From: Geobacillus genomosp. 3
GTDB taxonomy: Bacteria > Bacillota > Bacilli > Bacillales > Anoxybacillaceae
DNA length: 64,000 nt
Assembly: GCF_000445995.2 (NCBI RefSeq)
Contig: NC_022080.4
Location: 2,142,001-2,206,000, forward strand
Direction: 5' to 3'
Below the pieces are notes generated by a model. That model saw only the letters and a list, made by a program, of their open reading frames with translations. It was not told where the DNA came from and ran no database searches. Shown one piece after another: positions 1 through 9,494 of the stretch (the first letter of the stretch is position 1; every line of letters starts with the position of its first letter). Both the position numbers and the translations under genes were made by a program.

Positions 1-711
1 AAAAATCGGTTCGTTCGTTTTGGCATCGATGGTATACGGAAGGGAGTACGCCGGTACAAAGAGAGAATGATCTGTCAAAAGGGCACGAATGTCATCACCA
101 GGCTTGTAATGGTGTGGATACTTTTTTAAGGCAGCGTACAGGTCGGAACGGTAATCAATGTAAATTTCCCCGCTGCCATCGATGACAAGCGGCAAATTGT
201 TGCCGGAAAACGGGCTGACGGCATACGGCGGCTCTTTGTAGCCGAGTTTTTTGTAATCAAGTGTAAATACACCTGGCGCGGCGACATCTTGAAATGGCGG
301 ATAACGGTGCTCGTCCGTATACATCCTCAGCCGCAGCTTCAGATCGCGGATGCGCTCGGCCAAGCGCAAATCAAGGAGCTTGACCGTCGGGTTCGTTTCC
401 GCATCAATAATCACATATTGAAAGACACCCCCGCTTTCATAGGCGTTTCCCGGCGGTTCCTGCATGTAGCGCGGAACGAGTTTTTGGAAATCAATCGGGT
501 ACTTTAAGTAAACTGGTGTTTTCATATCGCGTGTTTTAATCGGCAACAGTCCGCCGGTCGCCTTCCGGTATTCGTCGACCGCCGATTGGACGGCCGCCAC
601 TTGATCTTTGTAAGGGATTTGATTTTGTTTCAGCCGTTCCTGCGGATACAAACACCCGGAAAGCGGGACGAGAAACAAGCAAGTCAACAGCAAATAAGCG
701 ATTTGTTTCAT
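1..711 (-). CDS. yphF: YphF-like lipoprotein, C-terminus outside window
   Basis: An open frame starts at ATG 711 behind a strong GGAGG ribosome binding site and runs off the left edge without a stop (237 codons seen). The N-terminus is a lipoprotein signal: MKQ, a hydrophobic stretch, then the lipobox LSGC near residue 20. The mature part has no enzyme motif I recognise. Position directly downstream of yphE and gpsA matches B. subtilis yphF, a putative lipoprotein of unknown role. It is probably cotranscribed with yphE, which lies 19 bases upstream. The name rests on synteny and the lipobox. Confidence 0.75.
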   Translation of the reverse strand, partial: MKQIAYLLLTCLFLVPLSGCLYPQERLKQNQIPYKDQVAAVQSAVDEYRKATGGLLPIKTRDMKTPVYLKYPIDFQKLVPRYMQEPPGNAYESGGVFQYVIIDAETNPTVKLLDLRLAERIRDLKLRLRMYTDEHRYPPFQDVAAPGVFTLDYKKLGYKEPPYAVSPFSGNNLPLVIDGSGEIYIDYRSDLYAALKKYPHHYKPGDDIRALLTDHSLFVPAYSLPYTIDAKTNEPIF

Positions 712-730
712 AACCTCCTCCATCCTTTGC

Positions 731-934
731 CTATTGCGGTGTCGGGCCACTAAACACGACAAAAATAATGATGATGCCGGCGAGAATCAACAAGACGTAG
801 GCGACAAGCGCCAGCAAAAAGCGAAGCCAGCGAATGTTGATTTTGTAGCGGCTCAAATAAATGAAACCGACAGAAATAAACATAAACACCATTGAGGCGA
901 TGGCGATCCACATTTTTGCTAAAGCCGGTGACAT
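731..934 (-). CDS. yphE: YphE-like small membrane protein
   Basis: This is a 67-residue protein with two hydrophobic segments separated by a short basic loop (RYKINIRWLR). I place the start at ATG 934 because GGAGGA lies six bases upstream; a longer in-frame start at 961 has no such site. It sits between gpsA and yphF as B. subtilis yphE does. Function is unknown. Only the membrane topology can be read from the sequence. Confidence 0.7.
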   Translation of the reverse strand: MSPALAKMWIAIASMVFMFISVGFIYLSRYKINIRWLRFLLALVAYVLLILAGIIIIFVVFSGPTPQ

Positions 935-980
935 ACACGCTCCTCCTTTTTTCGACAACAATTATTATAGCATCGCCATA

Positions 981-1019
981 AAAAAAGCTGAAGTAAAGCG
1001 GGGCTTTCTTTACTTCAGC
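981..1019 (-). terminator. Rho-independent terminator after gpsA
   Basis: A perfect 12-bp inverted repeat (987-998 and 1008-1019, GCTGAAGTAAAG arm) is followed on the minus strand by a T6 run at 986-981. It lies about 100 bases after the gpsA stop and before yphE, so yphE-yphF may have their own promoter or depend on read-through. Confidence 0.85.
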
Positions 1020-1117
1020 ATCACCTTATACCCTTCCGGAAGCTCAAGCCGATGATGGTTCGTCATATTGTATGCAAAACACGGACGACTTGTACCGCCA
1101 TCCGCCTATTTTCGGCG

Positions 1118-2149
1118 TTATTGTTCGGCAAAAATGTTCATTAAATCGTCCATTTCCTGCTTTTTTCCGCGCGCCATAAGCGAATCGACCGCTTCCTTCG
1201 GATCTTTTCCGGCAAACAGCACTTCATAGAGCACTTCGGTAATCGGCATTTTCACACCGAGTTTTTTCGCCAGCTCGTAGGCTGCTTTTGTTGTCCGCAC
1301 CCCTTCGACAGCCATCCCCATGCTTTCGAGTGCATCATCCAGTTTTTTCCCTTGTCCAAGCATATGGCCGGCCCGCCAGTTGCGGGAATGGACGCTTGTG
1401 CATGTGACAATCAAATCGCCGACCCCGGCCAGCCCGGAAAACGTGAGCGGATTGGCACCAAGCGCGCAGCCGAGGCGGGCAATCTCGGCGAGCCCTCTTG
1501 TGATGAGCGCCGCTTTCGCATTATCCCCATAGCCGAGCCCGTCGCTGATGCCGGCCGCCAAGGCGATAATATTTTTCAGCGCCCCGCCGACTTCGACGCC
1601 GACTAAGTCAGGATTCGTATACACGCGGAAATAGTGGCGGTTCATAAATAAATCTTGAATGCGCCGCGCCGCCTCCATATTCGGCGATGACACCGCCACC
1701 GTCGTCGGGTGGCGGAGCACCACTTCCTCAGCATGGCTCGGCCCGGAAAGGACAACGACGTCCTCGAGCCATTCGCCCATTTCTTCGACGACCATTTCCG
1801 ACACGCGCTTATGCGTCCCCGGCTCGATTCCTTTGCTGACGGCGACCACGGTGATCGGCGCCGCCAAGCACACGCGCGCTTTTTGCAGCACGTCGCGGAT
1901 CGCTTTTGTCGGCACAGCGAGCACCGCTACGGACACGCCGTCAAGCGCAGCGCAAAGATCATGATAGCCGTCGATCGCTTCCGGCAGGCGAACGCCCGGC
2001 AAATACTTTTCATTTGTCCGCTGTTCGTTGATTTCCTCGATCTGTTCAGCCCGCTGCCCCCAAAGCCGGACGCGGTGCCCGTTGTCAGCCAGAACGAGCG
2101 CCAGCGCCGTCCCCCAGCTTCCGGCGCCCAATACAGCGATGTTTTCCAT
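1118..2149 (-). CDS. gpsA: NAD(P)-dependent glycerol-3-phosphate dehydrogenase
   Basis: This cytosolic enzyme reduces dihydroxyacetone phosphate to sn-glycerol-3-phosphate, the backbone for phospholipids. The 343-residue protein has the N-terminal Rossmann motif GAGSWGTALA at residues 8-17. The conserved GGALKNIIALAAG stretch around residue 190 carries the catalytic lysine, followed by the family GLGYGDNAKAAL motif. Full family length with no disruption. It follows der with a 44-base gap, as in B. subtilis, and probably shares its transcript. A strong terminator lies downstream. Confidence 0.97.
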   Translation of the reverse strand: MENIAVLGAGSWGTALALVLADNGHRVRLWGQRAEQIEEINEQRTNEKYLPGVRLPEAIDGYHDLCAALDGVSVAVLAVPTKAIRDVLQKARVCLAAPITVVAVSKGIEPGTHKRVSEMVVEEMGEWLEDVVVLSGPSHAEEVVLRHPTTVAVSSPNMEAARRIQDLFMNRHYFRVYTNPDLVGVEVGGALKNIIALAAGISDGLGYGDNAKAALITRGLAEIARLGCALGANPLTFSGLAGVGDLIVTCTSVHSRNWRAGHMLGQGKKLDDALESMGMAVEGVRTTKAAYELAKKLGVKMPITEVLYEVLFAGKDPKEAVDSLMARGKKQEMDDLMNIFAEQ

Positions 2150-2193
2150 CGTTTCCCACTTCCTTTATCCGATTGTCGCGGCCTCCGCGTTTC

Positions 2194-3504
2194 TTATTTC
2201 CGCGGGCGGGCGATGATTTTGATCGGTGTGCCCTCGAAGCCAAACGCATCGCGGATGCGGTTTTCCAAAAACCGTTCGTATGAAAAATGCATCAAGTCCG
2301 GATCATTGACAAAGGCGACGAACGTCGGCGGCTTAACGGCGACTTGCGTCATGTAATAAATTTTGAGGCGCCGCCCGTTATGTGTCGGCGTCGGGTTCAT
2401 CGCCACCGCATCCATAATGACTTCATTGAGCACGTTCGTCTGGACGCGCATCGCATGGTTGTCGCTGACAAGCTGCACGAGCGGCAACAGCTTATGGAGC
2501 CGCTGTTTCGTCTTCGCCGACACAAATAAAATCGGCGCATAGTCCAAAAACGGAAAATGATCGCGGATTTTCCGTTCAAATTCGACCATTGTTTTGTCGT
2601 CTTTTTCGACGGCGTCCCATTTATTGACGACGAGAATCACCCCGCGCCCGGCTTCATGCGCATATCCGGCGATTTTTTTATCTTGTTCGATAATGCCTTC
2701 CTCCGCGTTTAAGACAACGAGCACAACATCAGAACGCTCAATGGCTCTTAGCGCACGCAACACGCTATATTTTTCCGTGCTTTCGTAAATTTTTCCGCGC
2801 TTACGCATTCCTGCCGTATCAATCATAACATATTCTTGGCCCTCGCGCACAAACGACGTGTCCACCGCGTCCCTCGTCGTGCCGGCAATGTCGCTGACAA
2901 TGACCCGCTCTTCTCCTAAAATGGCGTTGACGAGCGACGATTTGCCGACGTTCGGACGGCCGATGAGGCAAAACTTAATCACGTCCTCTTCATACTCCTC
3001 GGCGGCCCCTTTTGGAAAATGGCGGGCGACGGCGTCAAGCAAATCGCCAAGCCCCGTCCCATGCGCTCCGGAAATCGGGTACGGCTCCCCGAAGCCGAGC
3101 GCATAAAAATCGTAAATTAACTCACGCATCTCCGGGTTGTCGATTTTGTTCACGGCGAGCACGACCGGCTTGTTCGACCGGCGCAATAGCTTCGCCACTT
3201 CCTCATCGGCGGCTGTCACACCGTCGCGGCCGTTCGTCATAAAAATAATGACATCGGCTTCATCAATGGCTATTTCCGCCTGCTGGCGAATTTGTACGAG
3301 CAGCGGCTCATCGCCGATGTCAATGCCGCCGGTGTCGATTAAGTAAAACGTATGGTTCAGCCATTCGGCGCTGCTGTAAATGCGGTCGCGCGTCACACCG
3401 GGCACGTCTTCGACAATGGAAATGCGCTCTCCGACAATGCGGTTGAAAATCGTTGATTTTCCCACATTCGGCCGGCCGACAATCGCCACAACTGGATTTG
3501 CCAT
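2194..3504 (-). CDS. der: Ribosome biogenesis GTPase Der (EngA)
   Basis: Der is an essential GTPase with two tandem G domains that acts in 50S subunit assembly. The 436-residue protein has GRPNVGKST at residues 10-18 and a second GRPNVGKSS near residue 183. Each is followed by its DTAG/DTGG and NKxD motifs (NKID, NKWD), and the KH-like C-terminal domain ends in basic residues. The length is typical. It lies upstream of gpsA, probably in the same operon. Confidence 0.97.
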   Translation of the reverse strand: MANPVVAIVGRPNVGKSTIFNRIVGERISIVEDVPGVTRDRIYSSAEWLNHTFYLIDTGGIDIGDEPLLVQIRQQAEIAIDEADVIIFMTNGRDGVTAADEEVAKLLRRSNKPVVLAVNKIDNPEMRELIYDFYALGFGEPYPISGAHGTGLGDLLDAVARHFPKGAAEEYEEDVIKFCLIGRPNVGKSSLVNAILGEERVIVSDIAGTTRDAVDTSFVREGQEYVMIDTAGMRKRGKIYESTEKYSVLRALRAIERSDVVLVVLNAEEGIIEQDKKIAGYAHEAGRGVILVVNKWDAVEKDDKTMVEFERKIRDHFPFLDYAPILFVSAKTKQRLHKLLPLVQLVSDNHAMRVQTNVLNEVIMDAVAMNPTPTHNGRRLKIYYMTQVAVKPPTFVAFVNDPDLMHFSYERFLENRIRDAFGFEGTPIKIIARPRK

Positions 3505-3743
3505 GCTATCACCCTTTTATTCTCAGTTTTGCTTCGCTTGCTCTTGCCAAAACACCCTCTTTTCAAGACAGAGGTTCATTCCCGTCAAGCAGGCCCGGCG
3601 ATCCGTGCCTTTGCCATCCGGCACACAGCATTATCCTCCTTTATCGCCCATCATCTTTCAACATGTGGGGAGGTGCTGGGCGGGGAACCAAAACGTGCTA
3701 CAACTGCTTTATTTTATCAAAAAGCAGACCGCCCAACAACCGC

Positions 3744-3929
3744 CTAATGCTTGACGATCACAAGCAGCCCGTCGCCGAGTTCATGGGCGATGCCGTCCAA
3801 AATCGCCTCCAAATTGGCAGCGATTCGCTCCATTTCCTCCTTCGTGCGGCAAACAAAGATCGGCGCACCCCCGGCGACCGTTTCACCGTTCATCGTAATG
3901 ACCGCCAAAATCATTTTTTCATGTGTCAT
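3744..3929 (-). CDS. Small capping-complex subunit for YIEGIA protein
   Basis: A 61-residue protein starting MTHEKMILAV and containing GGAPIFVCRTKEEMERIA. I chose ATG 3929 because the frame upstream lies inside the YIEGIA gene, which it overlaps by 11 bases, suggesting translational coupling. It matches the small proteins annotated as capping-complex subunits for YIEGIA proteins; the family name comes from that pairing, and no biochemical role is known to me. The 240 bases between it and der hold no feature I can support. Confidence 0.7.
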   Translation of the reverse strand: MTHEKMILAVITMNGETVAGGAPIFVCRTKEEMERIAANLEAILDGIAHELGDGLLVIVKH

Positions 3930-4821
3930 GACCGCGCCCTCCTCTCCGCTTCCAGCGCCGCTCACCCGGCATGCGGATGGCGTTTTCCAACACCGGGACG
4001 TTCTCGATGACCGCCTTCGCCTTCTCGACATCCTCGACTTGGGGCAAAACGAAAATGCCGACGCGCCCGTCGTTTAAATCACGTTTAGCCAGCGGCACAA
4101 GCGCCGGCGTCCCGGAATCGCGGTAAATGCCGAGGGCCGTCGACACATCGTGCAAAATCGCCTGCCGCTGGCCAAGGTTGGCGATCGTCGTACGGGCGTT
4201 GAAATTTTTCGGTGTTAAAATAAAGCCCATCCCATAGCGCAAAATTTCTTCCCTCCTCGCCGGCAAGCCGATGTTCATAATATAAATGTCGTCGACATAC
4301 AAACCCGCCCCCTCAAAATGGGGCTTCACATACTTGACATCGGCGATGTCTTTCAGCCGGCTTCCGCTCATAAACTGTCGCGCCACCATCATGCCGATGG
4401 CGCTGGCCGCGAGCGCCGCCCAAACGTTCCACACTAAATAAAAGAGCGTCGATAAAAAGGAGACGAAAATGACTAAATAGTTCCGCCCTTCAAACACAAT
4501 GGCAATGCCTTCAATGTATGTTTTTCCGCGCGGCACTAATTCGTACTGATCAAGTTCATTTAACGTATTGCGCTCCATATTGCGCACGTCGCGAAACTGC
4601 GAAGCCGCGAGGGCCAAAAACGTAATCGCCGCAAACTCCTTCTCCATAATCGCCGGCACAGCGACTGTCCCTAAGCCGGCGGCGATGGCCCCTAACGCGA
4701 TATGAATTGTCCGCCCGTGCAAGTATGTCGGATATTGCCGATAATCGGTGCGCAACAAATAAAGACGCGTTAGCACCCCGACAGCAACGCCGTATAAAAT
4801 CGGAAACGTATATTCATTCAC
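3919..4821 (-). CDS. YIEGIA family membrane protein
   Basis: A 300-residue protein carrying the family-defining YIEGIA hexapeptide at residues 102-107. Hydrophobic segments near the N-terminus and at about residues 110-150 indicate a membrane protein. The C-terminal half is soluble, mixed alpha/beta, with a very basic tail (RRWKRRGGRG) that overlaps the next gene. It pairs with the small capping subunit downstream and overlaps yphA upstream by a few bases. The family is widespread in spore-formers; its function is not established. Confidence 0.8.
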   Translation of the reverse strand: MNEYTFPILYGVAVGVLTRLYLLRTDYRQYPTYLHGRTIHIALGAIAAGLGTVAVPAIMEKEFAAITFLALAASQFRDVRNMERNTLNELDQYELVPRGKTYIEGIAIVFEGRNYLVIFVSFLSTLFYLVWNVWAALAASAIGMMVARQFMSGSRLKDIADVKYVKPHFEGAGLYVDDIYIMNIGLPARREEILRYGMGFILTPKNFNARTTIANLGQRQAILHDVSTALGIYRDSGTPALVPLAKRDLNDGRVGIFVLPQVEDVEKAKAVIENVPVLENAIRMPGERRWKRRGGRGHDT

Positions 4822-5414
4822 GGCTGTCTCGTCCCCCTTACAGGCCGTTTTTCCTCAAGCTGAAGCGACAGAAAACGGATCATTTCCCAAATGAGCAAGC
4901 ATGACGCACTGATGGCTGCTGCATCGAAAAACGAGAACGAACCGAGCACATAACCGGGCGCCATGCGGTGAATGGCGATGGCGTATACCGCTTCCCCTTG
5001 GCAGCCGCCAAGCGCCAAACAAAGAAGGCGGGCGGCAAGACGGCGGTGAAACAAGCCGCTGACGATAACGAGCCACCAGGCGAGCATCCACTGGCCGTCA
5101 AGCCAAATCCAAACCGGATCAAACAAGGCGAGCAGGCGGAAAGCAGCGTAGGCAAACGCCAAGCCGGACGCCGACAGCGCCAGAAACGGCAGACTGCACG
5201 GCCGCCGCTCAATGGCCGCATAACAAGAACATAAAAAAAGAATGAAAAACGCCAGTGGGGCGCGGACAACACCGATTTCCACCGTCAAGGATGCGGAACT
5301 GATCATCACAAGGGCAAACGCCGCCAGCTTCGTCCGTTCGCCCGTCTTTTTCATAAAAAAGGTGGCAACAATCCATATGAACCAAAAAAAGAAGTAAAAA
5401 TAAATCCCTTCCAC
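4818..5414 (-). CDS. yphA: YphA-like integral membrane protein
   Basis: A protein of about 198 residues, mostly hydrophobic, with five to six probable membrane segments. I prefer GTG 5414, which has AAGGGG eight bases upstream, over GTG 5423, which overlaps that site. The resulting length is close to the roughly 199 residues of B. subtilis YphA. It sits between ypzI and the YIEGIA gene. Function unknown. Confidence 0.65.
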   Translation of the reverse strand: MEGIYFYFFFWFIWIVATFFMKKTGERTKLAAFALVMISSASLTVEIGVVRAPLAFFILFLCSCYAAIERRPCSLPFLALSASGLAFAYAAFRLLALFDPVWIWLDGQWMLAWWLVIVSGLFHRRLAARLLCLALGGCQGEAVYAIAIHRMAPGYVLGSFSFFDAAAISASCLLIWEMIRFLSLQLEEKRPVRGTRQP

Positions 5415-5532
5415 ATTTTCCACCCCTTATTATGTCCATTATGTCATCTTTTACGACCGTTCATTCATGCATAGAAAAAAGAGCGCCCGGCCATAGTAAA
5501 AATGACATTCATAGAGAAAGGAGCGGGGTGCG

Positions 5533-5667
5533 GTGGGAAAAGACCGGCAAGAGAAAAAGCTGAAACAATCGCGGCGCGTTGAGTCAGACCGCGACCAGTC
5601 GTTCGCCTACAAAGGCGCAGCCCGGCTTGATACGCCGGACGAAGCGCGCGGGCGGAACAGATCCTAA
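5533..5667 (+). CDS. ypzI: YpzI family small protein
   Basis: A 44-residue protein too short for most gene callers. It reads VGKDRQEKKLKQSRRVESDRDQ at the start and ends in a DTPDEARGRN-type tail, matching the YpzI family of short, highly charged proteins in Bacillaceae. The start is GTG 5533, preceded by AAAGGAG. A hairpin lies immediately downstream. Biological role unknown. Confidence 0.8.
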   Translation: MGKDRQEKKLKQSRRVESDRDQSFAYKGAARLDTPDEARGRNRS

Positions 5668-5701
5668 AAAAAGTCCGGCCGCTTAGGAATGCGGCCGGCT
5701 T
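5666..5701. terminator. Bidirectional terminator, ypzI / germination operon
   Basis: An 8-bp GC-rich inverted repeat, CCGGCCGC (5675-5682) with GCGGCCGG (5691-5698). A7 lies on the left (5666-5672) and a short T run on the right. It can end ypzI on plus and the germinant-receptor operon on minus; the minus direction has the better U tract. Confidence 0.7.
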
Positions 5702-5730
5702 TACATTCATGGCTAAAAAGACGGCAAGCG

Positions 5731-6849
5731 CTACTTTTCTTGCCCGTTCGAGGCGGCCGTTGAAGAAGAAGCCGCCCGTTTCCGCCATTTCGCGATGACT
5801 AGAAGAATGAACGGAATAACTGTCTGCACAGACGTCAAATAAAATGAGCCGCTCGTCCCTAAAAAATGGGTCATCTCTATTAAATCTCGCGCCGACCAGA
5901 TGGAACAAAGCCATAACATACATCCCGCCGCAAATACGAGCGGCTTGTATTGCGACAGCCCGAGCCAAAGAGCCATAGCGGACACAGACACATAGTAAAA
6001 GACGCAAATTTTCAAAAAGACACCGACAACCCAAAGCGCCATGACGACCGCCTCGACATGTTCGAGAAAATCAGCGATGCTAATATAGCGGACAACGCTC
6101 ATCACCGGATATACGAACTGCCCGGTAGTGTTTCCAAACACAAAAAGGGTCACTAAATTGGTGAAAAAGAGTGTAAGCATGACCGCGATGACCCCGATAT
6201 TTCCCCATTTTCGCCCATGATCTTCATCAATCACATGCGGGAGCAAAAACGCCATCAAAAAACATTCACTAAACCAGCTTTGCGGAGTGGCCGCCCCCAT
6301 GATCGACGGCCAAAGCCCGTTTTCAAACATCGGCAACATCGTTTCCGGGTCGATATCCGGAAGCAACAAGAGCACAATAATGACCAACAACACAATGACA
6401 ACGGGCACAAGAATTTGTGCCAGCCGGCCGAGCACTTCCACCCCGCTGCGGACGGCGACAGCGCAAACGAACACCATCGTTCCCATCACAAACTGAATGG
6501 GCGTGTGAAACAAAAAGTTGCCGACGACAAACTCTCCATATTCGCGGATGATAATGCTCGTAACATGAAAATAAAACAACAAAAAAAGCAGCCCGACTAG
6601 TTTTCCGAAAAACCAGCCCAAAATTTCCACACTGTATTCAATCGGCGTTTTTTTCGGATAAAGACCGTGCAGCTGAACCGACAGATGCACGGTCAAAAAG
6701 CCGATAAGCGAAGCCCAAAACGGTGACAGCCACATATCTTGCTCGGCGTGCTGGGCCGTCACTCCCGGGACGAGCAAAATAGCGGTGGCCACAATGGCCG
6801 GATAGAGCAGCAGCAGCATTTGTGTGGATGTGATTTTCCCTTTTTCCAA
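5731..6849 (-). CDS. GerB-type germination permease subunit (second copy)
   Basis: A 372-residue integral membrane protein of the GerAB/GerKB family (amino acid permease fold, about 10 membrane segments), the ligand-sensing B subunit of spore germinant receptors in the inner spore membrane. It opens MEKGKITSTQMLLLLYPA with the family HAEQDMWLSPFWAS motif near residues 35-50. The start is TTG 6849 behind AAGGGAG. It is the last gene of the operon and closely resembles the B gene at 8330-9481, so the operon carries two B subunits. Confidence 0.9.
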   Translation of the reverse strand: MEKGKITSTQMLLLLYPAIVATAILLVPGVTAQHAEQDMWLSPFWASLIGFLTVHLSVQLHGLYPKKTPIEYSVEILGWFFGKLVGLLFLLFYFHVTSIIIREYGEFVVGNFLFHTPIQFVMGTMVFVCAVAVRSGVEVLGRLAQILVPVVIVLLVIIVLLLLPDIDPETMLPMFENGLWPSIMGAATPQSWFSECFLMAFLLPHVIDEDHGRKWGNIGVIAVMLTLFFTNLVTLFVFGNTTGQFVYPVMSVVRYISIADFLEHVEAVVMALWVVGVFLKICVFYYVSVSAMALWLGLSQYKPLVFAAGCMLWLCSIWSARDLIEMTHFLGTSGSFYLTSVQTVIPFILLVIAKWRKRAASSSTAASNGQEK

Positions 6850-6900
6850 TGACCGTCCACTCCCTTGCCGTCTCCTATTTGTTCCGCACAGGCAGCGCCT

Positions 6901-7128
6901 TTACTTTTCTAACATTTTTCCAAGAGGGCGGAACAACCAGTTTACCGCCTGCGTCGGTCCAGGAAGTTCTGGATTGATGATCAATATGACCCCCAGCAGC
7001 ATGGTCAGGCAAAGCAAAACGGCGACAGCCGCCTTCTCCTTTTTTTTCTCCCGGCCAAGCCGGGACCATTCGTACCACCAAATCAAGATCACGATGAGCG
7101 CCATGCCGATCATCAGCCAAATTTTCAC
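6901..7128 (-). CDS. Small two-TM D-type subunit of ger operon
   Basis: A 75-residue protein with two membrane segments (about 1-18 and 35-52) around a charged loop rich in lysine and glutamate. Its ATG overlaps the stop of the GerC gene (ATGA at 7125-7128), indicating coupling. Size, topology and position match the D genes found in some gerA-family operons, whose products modulate germinant receptor response. The assignment is by size and context, since such proteins are poorly conserved in sequence. Confidence 0.7.
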   Translation of the reverse strand: MKIWLMIGMALIVILIWWYEWSRLGREKKKEKAAVAVLLCLTMLLGVILIINPELPGPTQAVNWLFRPLGKMLEK

Positions 7129-8333
7129 GATGTTTTCACCTCTTGTTCAGGCAAGCCTTGCGGAGGGAAGTTCATTCCCGGCCGACGCACTCTCACGGTT
7201 GTGTTCAATTCGACAGGCAAGTCAGGAAACAGATCGTCCCAACGCTTTTTCAGATGCCGCCATTGCCATGGATATTTTTTATGAATGGCCTCAGCAAAGC
7301 CGAACACATCGACGTTCATCTCTTTTTGCACTTGATTTAGAGCGTGCCGCATCCGCCGGTCGATGTCTTTCTCGAGCTGTTTTTCCACCCGCTTCACGTT
7401 CTTCTCGCTTAATAAGTTCAACTTTGTTCCATTTAATACAATGTCATCTTCCGTTGTCACATTGACGACGATTTTCCATCTCCCTTTCTCATATTTCGGC
7501 ACTATATCCGTATGCGAACGGATCATTCTCGACGTAATGCTTCCTTTTTCCCCGGGGATCTTCACCGTTACATGAGCCTGTTTGATTTCATTGCGGATCC
7601 AAAGCACACCGCGCGTTGCATAATCATCAATTTGCCCAACCATCCGATCTTTCTTAAAAATGGCTGTACCATAAATAAACGCGACCGTCTCTATTTCTTT
7701 CTTCCCCTTTTCCGGCGGCAGCACTTTCACCATCGGGAGCAAGGCGGCTTCCGCTTCGCCGCTAAGCATTTGCAGCGTTTCTTTCACGGTTTTGCGCAAC
7801 AGCGTCCTTGACTCAGCCATCTCCCGCAACACTTCCGATGAGCTTTGCTCAATGGGCGGAATCAGCTCAAGCACACCTTTCGCCGTTCCTTTGCTGACTA
7901 ACACATTGGAACGAATGCGGGTTTGCGGATGGCGAACTAAAAAGTCAAGATGCTCACGAATACCGGCTTTCGCTATCCTTTCCCCAAACACGATCACTTT
8001 CATATGCCCCCAAAACAGGCGACGGGGCAGCCGCTCCTGCAATTGGGCAATGGCGTCGGCAATCGTGATTCCCGTCCCTGACCGGACGATCGTTTCCCCT
8101 TGCCCGCCCCCTCCTCCGCCTCCGCCTGCCCCTTGTCCCCCGCCGATGACCCGCGGCACAGCGATCTCTACCGTCAGCCTGATCTTGCCGTTTTTCACTT
8201 GATCAATGCCGATTCCAAGCACGAGAGCGATATCATTCACTTCCTTGCGATCCCAACAGCCGCCCAGCACGATGAGATTGATGCTGATGAGAAGAAGGGC
8301 AACCGCCCGTTGCGCTTTGCCTCCGATCATCAT
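7125..8333 (-). CDS. Ger(x)C family spore germination lipoprotein
   Basis: The C subunit of a nutrient germinant receptor, a lipoprotein attached to the outer face of the inner spore membrane. The 402-residue protein has a signal peptide with lipobox LGGC followed by WDRKEVND, the hallmark Ger(x)C start. The typical three-domain fold is suggested by conserved segments such as GIGIDQ and GHMKVIVFGE. Odd feature: a run of about 10 glycines near residues 66-80 that looks like a linker insertion. Its start overlaps the upstream B gene by four bases. Confidence 0.92.
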   Translation of the reverse strand: MMIGGKAQRAVALLLISINLIVLGGCWDRKEVNDIALVLGIGIDQVKNGKIRLTVEIAVPRVIGGGQGAGGGGGGGGQGETIVRSGTGITIADAIAQLQERLPRRLFWGHMKVIVFGERIAKAGIREHLDFLVRHPQTRIRSNVLVSKGTAKGVLELIPPIEQSSSEVLREMAESRTLLRKTVKETLQMLSGEAEAALLPMVKVLPPEKGKKEIETVAFIYGTAIFKKDRMVGQIDDYATRGVLWIRNEIKQAHVTVKIPGEKGSITSRMIRSHTDIVPKYEKGRWKIVVNVTTEDDIVLNGTKLNLLSEKNVKRVEKQLEKDIDRRMRHALNQVQKEMNVDVFGFAEAIHKKYPWQWRHLKKRWDDLFPDLPVELNTTVRVRRPGMNFPPQGLPEQEVKTS

Positions 8334-9481
8334 GGCTGTCCTCCCTTTTCTCCGGTCTGATCATGATGCTCTTTTTTCCCTTGTGCGGCAGTGACACGGA
8401 AAACCGACCGTTTTCGCCATTTGGCCATCAACAACAGAAGCAACGGGATTGCCGTATCGGTGAACATGATGTAAAACGCGTTAGCCGTCCCGACAAACCG
8501 ACCGAGCTCCATGACATCGCGCGCCGACCAAATCGAAACGAAAAACAAGAAAAAGCCAACGGCAAAAACGAGCGGTTTGTATTCGTCCATACGGAGCCAC
8601 TGGGCTAGCGACAGGACGACGGCATAATAAAAGACAGCGATTTTTAAAAACGCACCGGCAACCCAAATGGCCATGATGATGACTTCAACATGCTCGAGAA
8701 AGCCGGCGACGCTGATGTAACGGGCAGCGGTCATCACCGGATAAATAAAGTCTTCCACCACATTTCCTAAAACGAATAAAGCTGTCACATTCGTAATTAG
8801 CAATGTCACGGCAATACATGCGACGGCTATATGCCCCCATTTTCGCCCGTTGCGCTGATCTAAAAGATACGGGAGAAAAAAGGCGGCCAACACGCATTGG
8901 CTAAACCATCCTTGCGGAACAATTGAGCCTTTGATCGATGGCCACAGTCCTTTCTCAAACACCGGCAGCATATTTTTTCCATCCATATCCGGGAACAACA
9001 ATAGCACGATAATGACAAACCAAACGACCGTAAGAGGCACAAAGATTTTCGCCAGCCACCCGAGCACCTCCATTCCGCTGCGGACGGCGACAGCACAAAC
9101 GAACACCATCGTTCCCATCACAAAACTGAGCGGTGTATGAAACAAAAAGTGGCCGACAATAAACTCCCCATAAGCTCGAATGACCAACCCCGCTCCGTGG
9201 ATGTGGACCAAAATAAACATCAGTCCGATCATTTTGCCGAAAAACGTTCCGGCAATATCAACACTGTATTCAATAAGCGTTTTATTCGGATAAAGGCGGT
9301 GCAACTCAACGACAACATATATGGTTAAAAAACCGATGACTGAAGCCCAAAGCGGCGACAGCCACATATCTTGTTTCGCATGCTGGGCGGTCGCCTGCGG
9401 AACGAGAAGAATAGCGGTTGGAGTAACGGTTGCATACAACAACAACATCATCTGCACGGACGTGATTTTTCCATTTCCCAT
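8330..9481 (-). CDS. GerB-type germination permease subunit (first copy)
   Basis: A 383-residue multi-pass membrane protein of the GerAB/GerKB family, predicted to bind germinant. It begins MGNGKITSVQMMLLLYA, with the HAKQDMWLSPLWAS motif near residues 35-50. It shares long identical blocks with the B protein at 5731-6849 (for example the VMGTMVFVCAVAVRSG segment), so the two are paralogues by duplication. ATG 9481 follows AAGGAG. It is the second gene of the operon, 13 bases after the A gene. Confidence 0.93.
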   Translation of the reverse strand: MGNGKITSVQMMLLLYATVTPTAILLVPQATAQHAKQDMWLSPLWASVIGFLTIYVVVELHRLYPNKTLIEYSVDIAGTFFGKMIGLMFILVHIHGAGLVIRAYGEFIVGHFLFHTPLSFVMGTMVFVCAVAVRSGMEVLGWLAKIFVPLTVVWFVIIVLLLFPDMDGKNMLPVFEKGLWPSIKGSIVPQGWFSQCVLAAFFLPYLLDQRNGRKWGHIAVACIAVTLLITNVTALFVLGNVVEDFIYPVMTAARYISVAGFLEHVEVIIMAIWVAGAFLKIAVFYYAVVLSLAQWLRMDEYKPLVFAVGFFLFFVSIWSARDVMELGRFVGTANAFYIMFTDTAIPLLLLLMAKWRKRSVFRVTAAQGKKEHHDQTGEKGGQP

Positions 9482-9494
9482 CCTTTTTCACTCC

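Noticed and set aside
1709..2356. A 215-codon plus-strand open frame over gpsA/der
   Set aside because: It is antisense to two essential, fully conserved genes and shows no protein motif.
3505..3743. A 22-codon frame with an AAAGGAGG site upstream of der
   Set aside because: The site is only three bases from the ATG and the peptide has no conserved character.
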